NCBI GenBank assembly: GCA_029547705.1
Contig: JAKPOU010000035.1
Span: 124,001 to 188,000, forward strand
From: Bacteroidota bacterium
GTDB lineage: Bacteria > Bacteroidota > Bacteroidia > Bacteroidales > VadinHA17
Length of the DNA stretch: 64,000 nt
Direction of reading: 5' to 3'
Notes under the pieces: generated by a model
The model's input: only the letters and a program-made list of their open reading frames with translations
The model's database searches: none
What the model was told of the DNA's origin: nothing
In this document: piece by piece, positions 51,133-60,559 of the stretch
How positions within the stretch are numbered: the stretch's first letter is position 1
Layout: each line of letters opens with the position of its first letter
Program-made: the position numbers and the translations under genes

Positions 51133-53319
51133 ATGTCATTTCCTTTTGTAAGACAGCCAGATGCAATGGATTGTGGTCCTGCCTGCCTTAAAATGGTAGC
51201 ATCTTATTACAAGAAAAACTTCAATCTGGAATCCATACGGCGAAAATGTTACATAACCCGGGAAGGAGTTTCTTTTCTTGGTTTGTCAGAAGCAGCAAAC
51301 AGTCTGGGATTCAGAACTATCGGAGTAAAGATCCCCTTCGATCTGTTGCTTGAAAAGGTACCGCTGCCCTGCATAGTGCACTGGAGGCAGAAACACTTTG
51401 TTGTCGTTTACAGGATCCGGAAGAACAAGATTATGATAGCTGATCCGGCTGTAGGCCTTCTTTCCCTCAGCAGGGATGAATTTGTAAAAAAATGGGCAAG
51501 TACAGTGGAAGATGGCAAGCCTGCCGGACTGGTACTGATACTGGAGCCTACGCCTGCACTTCTGGAGAAAGAAAATGAGCCTGAACCCGTTCATGGCTTC
51601 AGGTTCCTTGCAAGGTATTTTAAGCTGTATAAAAAATATTTCGGCCAGCTGATGCTGGGACTGCTTGTCGGCAGCCTGATTCAGCTTATTATTCCCTTCC
51701 TCACGCAGGCAATAATTGATACCGGGCTCAATAACAACGACCTGGGATTTATCTATCTGATACTGTTCGCGCAACTGGCTCTTGTAATCGGACGTATGTC
51801 GGTTGAATTCATCAGGGGCTGGCTGCTGCTTCACATAGGAGCCCGGGTAAATGTTTCAATAATTTCCGGTTTTCTCCGGAAACTGATGTCCCTGCCCATA
51901 GCATTCTTTGATACCAAGCTTACAGGAGATATTCTTCAGAGGATCGATGACAACAACAGGATTGAAAATTTTCTTACTTCAACAAGCCTGAGCATCATGT
52001 TCTCCTTTTTCAACATCATTGTCTTCAGTATCGTTCTTGCTGTTTACAGCCTGAAAATACTTGCACTTTTCCTGGCAGGATCGGTATTGTACGTGCTCTG
52101 GGTATCTGCATTTATGAAATCAAGAGCCAGGCTTGATCATGAGCGATTCCGAGAAATGTCAGTTGCAAACAGCAAACTCATTAATATTGTGAACGGGATG
52201 CAGGAGATAAAGCTTACCCAGAGTGAATCCCTGAAACGCTGGGACTGGGAAAACCTGCAGGCTTCTCTGTTCAGCCTTAAATCAAAAGGACTGGGTCTTC
52301 TTCAGTATCAGACTGCAGGAGGCACTTTTCTCAATGAGATAACAAATCTGCTGATCACAGTCATTTCTGCAACTGCGGTTCTGAAAGGTGATATGACTCT
52401 TGGTATGATGCTGGCTGTCCAGTTTATCATTGGCCAGCTCAATGTGCCCCTGAATCAGATTATCGGTTTCTTCCGCACGACACAGGATGCGGGCATGAGC
52501 CTGAACAGGCTTGCCGAAGTTCACGGAATGGAAGAAGAGGAAGCAGATCCGGATTCAAAGATTATGCGGCTTCCTGAAAAGAAAGATCTAATAATCAGTA
52601 ATCTGTCATTTCAGTATGAGGGACCGCATTCACCCTTTGTTTTAAAGGATATCGACCTGATAATCGAAGAAAATAAAACCACAGCCGTTGTGGGAACCAG
52701 TGGCAGCGGCAAAACAACCCTTCTCAAGCTGATACTTGGATTTTACCAGCCGGTAATGGGGGAGATCCTGGTGGGTGACACCAGGCTTAAGAATCTTAGC
52801 CTGAGGCTTTGGAGGGAAAAAACAGGGGCGGTAATGCAGGATGGTTTCATTTTTCCTGAAACCATCGCATCAAATATTTCCCCGGGAAATTCTGAAATTG
52901 ATGATGAAAGGCTTTTCAGGGCAGTTGAAATGGCAAATATCAGGGAATTCATTGAATCACTGCCATTGGGCTACAATACGAAAATAGGGGCAAACGGACA
53001 TGGCCTGAGTGAAGGGCAGAGGCAGAGAATTCTTATTGCCCGCGTTCTGTATAAGGATCCGGATATCCTGATATTCGATGAGGCAACCAACTCTCTTGAT
53101 GCCAATAATGAAAAAGCCATTGTGGAAAACCTTGCCGGGTACTTCAGCAGAAAAACTGTGGTAATCGTTGCACACAGGCTGAGCACTGTGCGGAATGCCG
53201 ATAAAATTGTTGTTATGGACAAGGGAAGGATTGTGGAAACAGGAAATCACAATTCGCTTATTGAACAGAAGGGAACTTATTTCAACCTTATTAAAAACCA
53301 GCTTGAGCTTGGCAACTGA
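51133..53319 (+). CDS. Peptidase-containing ABC transporter (C39, PCAT)
   Basis: A 728-residue exporter that cleaves double-glycine leaders and pumps the core peptide across the inner membrane. The N-terminal C39 domain has Gln8, Cys14 (DCGPACL), His88 (QKHFVVVY) and Asp104 (ADPAVG), so the peptidase is intact. Six membrane helices follow (~165-445), then an ABC domain with Walker A Lys527 (GTSGSGKTT), signature LSEGQRQR from 625, and Walker B Asp649-Glu650 (FDEATNSLD). The HlyD-like adaptor gene begins 10 bp later. It is divergent from the ECF sigma gene, 148 bp apart. The likely substrate is the GG peptide at 46965-47108. Confidence 0.95.
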   Translation: MSFPFVRQPDAMDCGPACLKMVASYYKKNFNLESIRRKCYITREGVSFLGLSEAANSLGFRTIGVKIPFDLLLEKVPLPCIVHWRQKHFVVVYRIRKNKIMIADPAVGLLSLSRDEFVKKWASTVEDGKPAGLVLILEPTPALLEKENEPEPVHGFRFLARYFKLYKKYFGQLMLGLLVGSLIQLIIPFLTQAIIDTGLNNNDLGFIYLILFAQLALVIGRMSVEFIRGWLLLHIGARVNVSIISGFLRKLMSLPIAFFDTKLTGDILQRIDDNNRIENFLTSTSLSIMFSFFNIIVFSIVLAVYSLKILALFLAGSVLYVLWVSAFMKSRARLDHERFREMSVANSKLINIVNGMQEIKLTQSESLKRWDWENLQASLFSLKSKGLGLLQYQTAGGTFLNEITNLLITVISATAVLKGDMTLGMMLAVQFIIGQLNVPLNQIIGFFRTTQDAGMSLNRLAEVHGMEEEEADPDSKIMRLPEKKDLIISNLSFQYEGPHSPFVLKDIDLIIEENKTTAVVGTSGSGKTTLLKLILGFYQPVMGEILVGDTRLKNLSLRLWREKTGAVMQDGFIFPETIASNISPGNSEIDDERLFRAVEMANIREFIESLPLGYNTKIGANGHGLSEGQRQRILIARVLYKDPDILIFDEATNSLDANNEKAIVENLAGYFSRKTVVIVAHRLSTVRNADKIVVMDKGRIVETGNHNSLIEQKGTYFNLIKNQLELGN

Positions 53320-53328
53320 TTTGACAAA

Positions 53329-54618
53329 ATGAAAATGAATAAAACGGAAATACTGCATTCCGAACCGGTCCGGGAAATTATTTCAGATCCGCCCGGAAAG
53401 CTCGCCAGATGGGGAACAGCTGCAATCTCTGCGGTAATTCTGATTATCCTTTTTTTTGCGTGGATTATCCGCTATCCGAATGTGGTGCCTTCGCCTGTTC
53501 AGATCACCACGGAAAACCCTCCGGTTACCCTTGTGTCCAAAATAAGCGGACGGATTCTGAACTGGTACGTCAGCGATGGTGAGACCGTCCGTGAAGGACG
53601 GCTCCTCGCCGTGATGGAAACAGCTGCATCAATTGACCAGGTGAGGAAACTGAAAGAATGCACCGGGGAAATCGAAGATCCCGGATCAGTATCAGCCGGA
53701 TCCCTTCCGTCATTTTCTGAACTCGGGGAAATACAGGAATACTGGGGTGCTTTTCTGAAAAACCTGTCCGATTATGAAAACTATGTTAAAAATGATTTCT
53801 ACGGATATAAGATATCGTCGGTTATCAGGGAAACGGCAGTACTGGAGGAATACATCAGGAGAGTAAAGGAAAAGGAGAAGTTTTATTCGGAAAATCAGCG
53901 TATTGAAGCAAAAAAGTTTACCAGGGATTCATCACTTTTTGCGGGAGCGGTGTTTTCCGAAAGCGAATTTGATATTTCACGCCAGACCTTCAACAAAATC
54001 AATATTGAACTGCAGGACGTCAGGCTTGATCATGCAGCCAAAACCCTTGAACTGGCACAGAAGAATCAGGAGTTGCAGGATTACAGGATAAAAAGGACAG
54101 AAGAACGGGAAAGATTACTGGCAGCCCTTACAGAATCCCTCAATAATCTCAGGGCACAGATAAGAATATGGGAAAATACTTATCTTATCATTTCTCCCAT
54201 TGACGGTATTGTAACTTTTACAAGGTTCTGGAAGCAGAATCAGATGGTGGCCAGGGATGAACCTGTCTTAACCGTTGTTCCCCTTGTCCCGGGTAACTAT
54301 ATCGGAAGAATGGACCTTAAAATGCACAGATCGGGGAAAGTCAGGACGGGTCAGGCAGTAAACATCAAGCTTGCCGGCTATCCCTACCTTGAATACGGAA
54401 TGGTACGCGGGATTGTGGAGTCCAAATCACTTGTCCCGGCCGGAGATGCCTACATAATAGAGATAATCCTGCCTGAAGGACTGAAGACTCTTTATGGCCG
54501 GGAACTTGAATTTACCCAGAACATGCAGGGGACCGCCGAAATAATGACCGACAGCCTGAGACTCCTGCAGAAAGTGGTCAATCCCTTCAGGCATCTTGCC
54601 GCAAAAAACAGGCTTTAA
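53329..54618 (+). CDS. HlyD-family secretion adaptor
   Basis: A 429-residue membrane-fusion protein with an N-terminal membrane helix (about 28-48), a lipoyl-like domain (SKISGRILNWYVSDGETVREG), a long coiled coil (~105-260), a second lipoyl half (SPIDGIVTFTRFWKQNQMV), and a beta-barrel part. It connects the C39 exporter to an outer membrane channel. It begins 10 bp after the exporter, so they form an operon. No TolC gene follows, so the channel would come from elsewhere, for example 29693-31015. The C-terminal region resembles adaptors of bacteriocin exporters such as those of Bacteroidota. Confidence 0.93.
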   Translation: MKMNKTEILHSEPVREIISDPPGKLARWGTAAISAVILIILFFAWIIRYPNVVPSPVQITTENPPVTLVSKISGRILNWYVSDGETVREGRLLAVMETAASIDQVRKLKECTGEIEDPGSVSAGSLPSFSELGEIQEYWGAFLKNLSDYENYVKNDFYGYKISSVIRETAVLEEYIRRVKEKEKFYSENQRIEAKKFTRDSSLFAGAVFSESEFDISRQTFNKINIELQDVRLDHAAKTLELAQKNQELQDYRIKRTEERERLLAALTESLNNLRAQIRIWENTYLIISPIDGIVTFTRFWKQNQMVARDEPVLTVVPLVPGNYIGRMDLKMHRSGKVRTGQAVNIKLAGYPYLEYGMVRGIVESKSLVPAGDAYIIEIILPEGLKTLYGRELEFTQNMQGTAEIMTDSLRLLQKVVNPFRHLAAKNRL

Positions 54619-54624
54619 AACATG

Positions 54625-54804
54625 TTACTTTCCTGAATAAGGCTCATAATCATCTGTTATGGCTTCGGAAGAAGATGATTTTCCGCTGCCTTTCCCTTGT
54701 CCGTTTCCCTTCTCTCCCTGCTTATGCCTGACATGCTTCTGAAAGATACTGAAACCGGCAAGTAACAGTAATCCAACAATCAGTATAATTCTTGTGGTGC
54801 TCAT
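54625..54804 (-). CDS. Short membrane-anchored peptide, 59 residues
   Basis: A small gene, below the usual ORF length cut-off. MSTTRIILIVGLLLLAG forms one membrane helix (~5-20), followed by a basic and Gly/Lys/Ser-rich tail (KQGEKGNGQGKGSGK) and an acidic end (SEAITDDYEPYSGK). A perfect TAAATTTG element lies on the minus strand (complement of 54823-54830), 18 nt ahead of the ATG, supporting expression. It converges on the HlyD gene, ending 6 bp beyond its stop. No family is recognised. An immunity or accessory role for the peptide exporter is possible by position alone. Confidence 0.6.
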   Translation of the reverse strand: MSTTRIILIVGLLLLAGFSIFQKHVRHKQGEKGNGQGKGSGKSSSSEAITDDYEPYSGK

Positions 54805-54822
54805 GATAAATTATTGCTTATA

Positions 54823-54830
54823 CAAATTTA
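54823..54830 (-). promoter_or_regulatory. -7 element of the 59-residue peptide gene
   Basis: TAAATTTG on the minus strand, 18 nt before the ATG at 54804. No clear -33 TTTG. Confidence 0.45.
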
Positions 54831-55074
54831 TTATCATTCATGGCATTTTGAAAAAATCCGGATTGCATTTTTTAAAAAGATGATTTCAGAAACAGAAACG
54901 GATAGGAAAATAACTCTTTCACACCATGACGGATGTAATTGGCAGATTGTCATATTAATTTCTCCTGGCCTTTGAGTTTAACAAATATTTCAATATTTTC
55001 GTAGCTTAAATTATCCATGATAGCTTGCATGGTTGAGATTTCCAATAGGGACCTGAAATTAGAAAGGACTTGCT

Positions 55075-57132
55075 ATGATAATAGATAAAGATCCGGATGA
55101 CTCTGTTCGTGATGAACAATCCGGGGCACCTGAAAACGCTGCCGGAACTGAGAGAAATAGAAATACTGAAGAATTACCGGAAGCCAGTATTACAGATCAG
55201 CAGAAAGAACAGCCGGGAGAAGAAAAGTCAGCAGATGAACATTCGGAAGCGGAACTTCCGGAAGGGGACCAGACTGAGAGGGAAGGCGGGGTTCCTGTAA
55301 AAAGAAGGAGGAAAACGGTACAGGAGTCTGAAAGGGATTCCGGAATCGAGGAATACGAGAGCGGGATTGAAAATCTTGATGATATTGAACTGCCTCCGGT
55401 TGATTATTCCGGTTTCTCGAAGAATGATCTGGTAGAGACACTGGCTCTTCTGATCGAGAACAGGCCCCCGTCAGAGATCCGCAGCGATGTGGACAGGATA
55501 AAGGTCTATTTCTATAAAAAGCTGAAGCAGGAAGCTGAAGAAAGAAAAAGCAAATTCCTGGAAGGCGGCGGTACTCTCGAGGATTACCGGTCATGGGTCG
55601 ATCCGCTTGAAGCACAGGTTAAACATCTGCTTGATAAGTACAGGCAGAAAAAAACTGACTTCAACAGAATACAGGAAGCTGAAAAATATGAGAACCTCAA
55701 GAAGAAATATGAGATAATCGACAAGATAAAGGAACTTGTCAACCGTGAGGAATCAATAAATAAAACCTTCAATGAATTCAGGTCACTCCAGAATGAGTGG
55801 CATTCGGTAGGCGTGGTACCCCAGAACGCACTGAAGCATCTCTGGGAGAATTACCATCATCACGTGGAAATTTTTTATGATTATATTAAAATCAATAAAG
55901 AGTTACGTGACCTTGATCTGAAAAAGAATCTCGAAGCCAAGGTGCTGTTATGTGAAAAGGCCGAAGAACTTCTCCTTGAGCCAAATCCGGTAAATGCCTT
56001 CCGGATCCTGCAGGAATACCATAATCACTGGCGTGAAATAGGGCCTGTACCCGTTGAATCGAAAAATGAAATATGGGAACGCTTCAGGGAAGCAACATCA
56101 CAGATAAACAAGAGGCATCATGAATATTTCGAGAACCAGAAAGATGTTCAGCGCAGAAACCTGGAGGCAAAGATAGCCCTGTGTGAAGAAGTGGAGGAAA
56201 TAAATCTTCTGGAAATCAAAAATTTCAAGGATTTTGACGAAAAGGCAGAAAAAATCATGGCGCTGCAGAAAATGTGGAGAACAATCGGCTTTGCGCCAAA
56301 AAAGCAAAACAATAAAGTATACCAGAGATTCCGGGATGCCTGTGACAGCTTTTTCGACAAAAAAAGGAATTTCTATGCCGATAACAGGGAAATACAGCAG
56401 AACAATCTCCAGCTTAAAATTGATCTGTGTCTCCAGGCCGAGTCATTGCAGGACAGTACCGACTGGAAAGGAACCACGGACGCACTGATAAAACTTCAGA
56501 AAAGCTGGAAGGAAATAGGCCCCGTTCCCAGGAAACAATCCGAAAAACTCTGGAAAAGATTCCGGAAAGCCTGCGATCACTTCTTTGACAGAAAAGCTGA
56601 ATTTTTCAGTGATCTGGATACTTCATATGAAGATAATCTAAAGGCTAAACTTGTTCTGATCAGGGAACTTGAAGAGTTTGAGGCAGGAACCGACGTACAG
56701 GAAGCCTTCGACAGACTTAAGGACATCCAGCGCAGATGGACCGAAATAGGATTTGTTCCCTTCAACAGGAAGGAGGAGATTACAAACAAGTATCGTATTG
56801 CACTGAACAAAGAATTTGACCGGCTGAAAATAGGAGATGAGGATAAAAACATTCTCAAGTTCAGATCCAGACTGGAAAACCTTAAAACAAACCCCAAGGC
56901 ATCTAGAAAAATCAGAAATGAGCGGGATAAGTTTTTCACAAAAATAAAGCAGCTGGAAAATGATATTGTGCTCTGGGAAAACAATATCGGCTTTTTTACC
57001 AAATCACCCAATGCCGATACCATGATTCGCGAGGTAAGGGGAAAGATTGAAAATGCAAAAAAGATGATCAAGATCCTGGAGGAAAAAGTCAAAATGATTG
57101 ACCAGTCAGGAATTGATGATTATAACCGCTAG
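55075..57132 (+). CDS. DUF349 repeat protein
   Basis: A 685-residue cytoplasmic protein. An acidic, low-complexity N-terminus (~1-120, rich in Glu, Gln, Asp) is followed by five DUF349 repeats from ~residue 230 to ~580. Each has the pattern W-x2-[IV]-G-x-[VA]-P ... W/Y-x-R/K-[FY]-R..., seen as EWHSVGVVP, HWREIGPVP, MWRTIGFAP, SWKEIGPVP and RWTEIGFVP. A helical C-terminus includes a coiled coil (KFFTKIKQLENDIVLWENNI). Bacteroidota carry this protein widely; function is unknown. It is the first gene of a co-directional run with yidC, after a 270-bp gap holding no obvious gene. Confidence 0.9.
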   Translation: MIIDKDPDDSVRDEQSGAPENAAGTERNRNTEELPEASITDQQKEQPGEEKSADEHSEAELPEGDQTEREGGVPVKRRRKTVQESERDSGIEEYESGIENLDDIELPPVDYSGFSKNDLVETLALLIENRPPSEIRSDVDRIKVYFYKKLKQEAEERKSKFLEGGGTLEDYRSWVDPLEAQVKHLLDKYRQKKTDFNRIQEAEKYENLKKKYEIIDKIKELVNREESINKTFNEFRSLQNEWHSVGVVPQNALKHLWENYHHHVEIFYDYIKINKELRDLDLKKNLEAKVLLCEKAEELLLEPNPVNAFRILQEYHNHWREIGPVPVESKNEIWERFREATSQINKRHHEYFENQKDVQRRNLEAKIALCEEVEEINLLEIKNFKDFDEKAEKIMALQKMWRTIGFAPKKQNNKVYQRFRDACDSFFDKKRNFYADNREIQQNNLQLKIDLCLQAESLQDSTDWKGTTDALIKLQKSWKEIGPVPRKQSEKLWKRFRKACDHFFDRKAEFFSDLDTSYEDNLKAKLVLIRELEEFEAGTDVQEAFDRLKDIQRRWTEIGFVPFNRKEEITNKYRIALNKEFDRLKIGDEDKNILKFRSRLENLKTNPKASRKIRNERDKFFTKIKQLENDIVLWENNIGFFTKSPNADTMIREVRGKIENAKKMIKILEEKVKMIDQSGIDDYNR

Positions 57133-57160
57133 TGCTGCCCTTAAACAGAAACATTTTTTA

Positions 57161-57190
57161 TTGCTTTGACAGATGTTAGGGATATATTTG
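57161..57190 (+). promoter_or_regulatory. Promoter of yidC
   Basis: TTG (57161-57163), 19 nt, TATATTTG (57183-57190). Predicted start near 57197, leaving a leader of about 90 nt with a second similar motif (CATATTTG near 57213). Confidence 0.6.
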
Positions 57191-57287
57191 TGCCGGCAAA
57201 ATGACAGGCTCACATATTTGTGCAGACCACTGTATAAAAAGAAGGACTGGGGTTTTATGAGGGAAGAAAATAATATTAACAGCTAGA

Positions 57288-59258
57288 ATGGACAAGAATA
57301 CAATAACAGGACTGATACTGATCTTCCTGATCTTCATCGGTTTCAGTATTTACAATAACAGCAGGCTTAATAAGGAATTTGAAAAAGCACTGACTGCAGC
57401 GGAAGCTGAATATGACAAGGGTAATTTCGAACGGGCCAGGACTGAATATGTCAATGCACTCCGGTTTAAACCCAATCATCCGGATGTTCTGGAAAGGATC
57501 AGTGAACTGAACCAGAAACTGGGCACAATTCCCGGAGTTACCGAAATTCCTGCTGACAGTGCAGTTGCTGAACCTGAAGCCGTAAGACCGACAGACAGGA
57601 GCGTAACACCCGCGGATGATCCCGGGCAATACGGTGTGTTTGCCGCATCAGCTCTTGGCGAAGATGAATATATAACACTCGAAAACGACAAGATAGACCT
57701 CAGAATCTCACTTAAGGGAGGCCGGGTCTATTCCGCACGGGTGAAGGATTTTACAACACACGATGACAAGCCTCTCATTCTCTTCTCAGGTGATTCAACC
57801 GTATTCGGATTCAACTTTTTCACCTCAGACAACAAGGCAGTACAGACAAATAATCTGTATTTCACCCCGCTTTCCGAAAACAGACACTATTTTGTTGAAT
57901 CGGAACCGCTTAGCGTAGTCCTCAGGCTGGTTGCAGACGATGAAAGATATATCGAATACAGGTATACCCTCGCTCCGGGGAAGAACAGTGTCGATTACGA
58001 TATTACCTTTAAAAACATGCACGGTATTCTTCCTGAAAACCAGAATAATATTGAACTTGACTGGAGAATGTACATTCCCCAGCAGGAAAAAGGAAGGCAG
58101 AATGAGGATATGTATTCCACCATCAGGTATAAATACTATCAGGACGATGTTGACGGATTGAGGCTGAGATCAAACAAGGAAGTGGAAAAGGTTGACATCA
58201 CCACCAGGCTAAGCTGGGTGGCATACGTTGATCAGTTTTTCTCCTCGGTCCTCATTACGGATAATTATTTCCTGAGCGCTTCCATTACATCTGCAAAAAC
58301 TCTCACGTCAGAAAAATATATCCGTTACTATACCTCTGAACTGGGAGTCCCCCTTGAAAACGGCCCGGAAACAAACCTCGCCCTGAAATTCTACTATGGT
58401 CCGAATCATATCTCGACACTGCGGAAAGAAGGCTATGATATGGACAAGATAATTTTTGTCGGAAAGAACATTGTCGGTTGGATCAACAGGTTTATCATTA
58501 TACCTGTATTTAACTGGCTTGAGCGGTATATCAGCAGTTATGGCATCATCATCCTTATTCTTACAATACTCATAAAAGTAATTCTTTTCCCGCTGACCTT
58601 CAAATCCTACCAGTCAACTGCCAAAATGAAGGTCCTTAAGCCACTGGTGGATGAACTGGCAAAAAAATATCCCAAACAGGAAGATGCAATGAAGAAGCAG
58701 CAGGCAACCATGGATCTCTATAAGAGAGCAGGTGTGAATCCCATGGGCGGCTGCCTGCCCATGCTCCTGCAGTTTCCCATATTGTTTGCAATGTTCAGAT
58801 TCTTTCCGGTTTCCATTGAACTGAGACAGGAATCCTTCCTCTGGGCAACAGACCTTTCCACATATGATTCCATTCTCAACCTGCCCTTTAAAATTCCCTG
58901 GTATGGTGACCATGTGAGCCTGTGGACCCTGCTCATGACAATATCGTCCATTGTTACAACCAGAATGTCGGGGACCACCTCAGGCCAGGATCAGCCGGGA
59001 ATGAAGGTAATGATGTACATGATGCCCGTTATGTTCCTGTTCATTTTCAATAATTTCTCATCCGGACTGACTTATTATTATTTTCTTGCCAATATGATAA
59101 CATGGTTGCAGAATGTTCTGTCAAAAAGATTTATTGACGCTGACAAGGTATTGGCCACACTGGAAGAAAACAGGAAGAAACCCCTGCCGAAATCTAAATG
59201 GCAGCAGAGGCTTGAACAGGCTGCAAAACAGAGAGGATATAAGCCGCCTAAAAGATAA
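57288..59258 (+). CDS. yidC: Membrane protein insertase YidC
   Basis: A 656-residue insertase that places proteins in the inner membrane, alone or with Sec. There is an N-terminal membrane helix (~5-22), a large periplasmic beta-sandwich (~120-390), and five C-terminal membrane helices of the Oxa1 core, with the cytoplasmic VNPMGGCLPMLLQFPILFAMF near residue 490. The long periplasmic part is the Gram-negative form, and the C-terminus is Lys-rich (GYKPPKR), as in Bacteroidota. It is co-directional with the DUF349 gene, with its own promoter upstream. Confidence 0.96.
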   Translation: MDKNTITGLILIFLIFIGFSIYNNSRLNKEFEKALTAAEAEYDKGNFERARTEYVNALRFKPNHPDVLERISELNQKLGTIPGVTEIPADSAVAEPEAVRPTDRSVTPADDPGQYGVFAASALGEDEYITLENDKIDLRISLKGGRVYSARVKDFTTHDDKPLILFSGDSTVFGFNFFTSDNKAVQTNNLYFTPLSENRHYFVESEPLSVVLRLVADDERYIEYRYTLAPGKNSVDYDITFKNMHGILPENQNNIELDWRMYIPQQEKGRQNEDMYSTIRYKYYQDDVDGLRLRSNKEVEKVDITTRLSWVAYVDQFFSSVLITDNYFLSASITSAKTLTSEKYIRYYTSELGVPLENGPETNLALKFYYGPNHISTLRKEGYDMDKIIFVGKNIVGWINRFIIIPVFNWLERYISSYGIIILILTILIKVILFPLTFKSYQSTAKMKVLKPLVDELAKKYPKQEDAMKKQQATMDLYKRAGVNPMGGCLPMLLQFPILFAMFRFFPVSIELRQESFLWATDLSTYDSILNLPFKIPWYGDHVSLWTLLMTISSIVTTRMSGTTSGQDQPGMKVMMYMMPVMFLFIFNNFSSGLTYYYFLANMITWLQNVLSKRFIDADKVLATLEENRKKPLPKSKWQQRLEQAAKQRGYKPPKR

Positions 59259-59406
59259 GGTGCTGGTTCGCTGAAGATGACTGTTAACCTGAGGAGTTTG
59301 ACATGAATATTTTAAGGAAAATTTAAAAAAACAGCGAAAAATTCATTATTTTTATAACTGTCTTCCAAAAAAGGCCTAAATTTATTTTTCACCACAGTTT
59401 AGAGGA

Positions 59407-60441
59407 ATGAAAAAATTTAAAAATAAAGATCTTGCTGCCAGATTGGGTGTTTCTGGTACCCTGGTGTCACTGGTGCTGAACAATAAGGCCGATCAGCACG
59501 GAATCCGAAAAGAGACACAGGAGAAAGTATGGGCAATGGCCAGACAGATGGGCTATTTCAGTTCACATGAGGAAAAGGGGCAGATAACGCCGCATGACGA
59601 AAAACCGGGAATAATAGGAATGATAGTTCCTTCATCAGGAAATTCCTTTGTTCAGAGCATCACGCCATATCTGCAGAAATCATTCCACAGCATCGGACTG
59701 GGATTCTCAATAATAACAAAAGACCCCGATGATCAGCGTTATGACAGAATGATCGGCGCTTTCAGAAAATTTTTCAGTGGTCTTATCCTGATGGGTGAAA
59801 CTGCCGATGATCAGACCATAAGAACTCTGAGAACAGCATCCTGCCCTTTTATCCTTCTTGAAAAAAGCATTAAAACAGGAAGGCTCAGCACCGTGAATAC
59901 AGATACGGCTGCGGGTATCCAGCTTGTGGCAGACCATGTAAATAAACTCGGATACAAGAATATCATTATTGCAACCGATAAAAAATCGGCAAAGCATGAT
60001 ACTGATGCTATCAACCAGCTGATCTCCGCACTTACGGAAAAAGGCCGGCAGGTAAACAAACCTGTGGTAGTGGAGTTCGAAGCTTCCCTTACTGATAATG
60101 AATATTATTTCAATCAGATAGAACAGTTTCTCCGGCCTCCCTTCAGGGCCGATATCATTCTCGTGATGCATGCAGAACTTGTGTATCCGGTCATGTCAAT
60201 GCTGCGGCATAAAAAGCTGCGCGTTCCTCAGGATATCGCACTGATATCGATGGAAGACGGACCGGGATTCGATCTTATGTTCACTCCGGTAACCTGTCTT
60301 AAAAAACCTGTTTCAGGCCTTGCATTGAAAGCAGCAAATATGATCTGGTCGGAAATAAAAAATGCAGGCAAGGGTAAATTCAAAAGACAGGTAAATCTGC
60401 CGCCCAGCCTTGAAATGAGAAATTCCTGCGGAACACTGTAA
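59407..60441 (+). CDS. LacI-family transcriptional regulator
   Basis: A 344-residue repressor-type protein. The N-terminal helix-turn-helix (KNKDLAARLGVSGTLVSLVLNN, residues ~5-26) binds DNA, and the remainder is a periplasmic-binding-protein fold (GIIGMIVPSSGNSFVQSI to ALISMEDGPGFDLMFTPV), which senses a small sugar-like ligand. The operator and ligand are not evident. It stands alone, ahead of a cobalamin riboswitch in the same direction, and does not obviously control the importer. Confidence 0.93.
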   Translation: MKKFKNKDLAARLGVSGTLVSLVLNNKADQHGIRKETQEKVWAMARQMGYFSSHEEKGQITPHDEKPGIIGMIVPSSGNSFVQSITPYLQKSFHSIGLGFSIITKDPDDQRYDRMIGAFRKFFSGLILMGETADDQTIRTLRTASCPFILLEKSIKTGRLSTVNTDTAAGIQLVADHVNKLGYKNIIIATDKKSAKHDTDAINQLISALTEKGRQVNKPVVVEFEASLTDNEYYFNQIEQFLRPPFRADIILVMHAELVYPVMSMLRHKKLRVPQDIALISMEDGPGFDLMFTPVTCLKKPVSGLALKAANMIWSEIKNAGKGKFKRQVNLPPSLEMRNSCGTL

Positions 60442-60559
60442 CAGCTGTTTATCAGAGTAATGGTTTCCGTACTCCTCCTGGAGGATGCCCTCAGACAGAC
60501 TCTTCACTCAAAAATCCACATCCTGTCATATATGACATAAAAAGTCATATATTTGTCTG
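60442..60559. other. Gap with riboswitch promoter and a palindromic AT-rich repeat
   Basis: Between the LacI-type gene and the riboswitch. TATATTTG (60548-60555) is a good -7 element for the riboswitch transcript, starting near 60562. The perfect palindrome GTCATATATGAC (60525-60536) overlaps the expected -33 region and its half GTCATATAT recurs at 60544-60552, which could be a repressor site. No gene. Confidence 0.45.

Noticed and set aside
51286..51834. Antisense frame of 182 residues in the C39 exporter gene
   Set aside because: Sense strand has intact peptidase and transporter; the antisense frame has no coding signal.
54881..54976. Plus-strand ORF of 31 codons upstream of the DUF349 gene
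   Set aside because: No promoter, leader pattern or double-glycine site; likely chance.
56577..57092. Antisense frame of 171 residues in the DUF349 gene
   Set aside because: Ser/Phe/Leu-rich shadow of the Lys/Glu-rich coding strand, with no promoter or family match.
59707..60171. Antisense frame of 154 residues in the LacI-type gene
   Set aside because: Shadow frame with no homology that I recognise.
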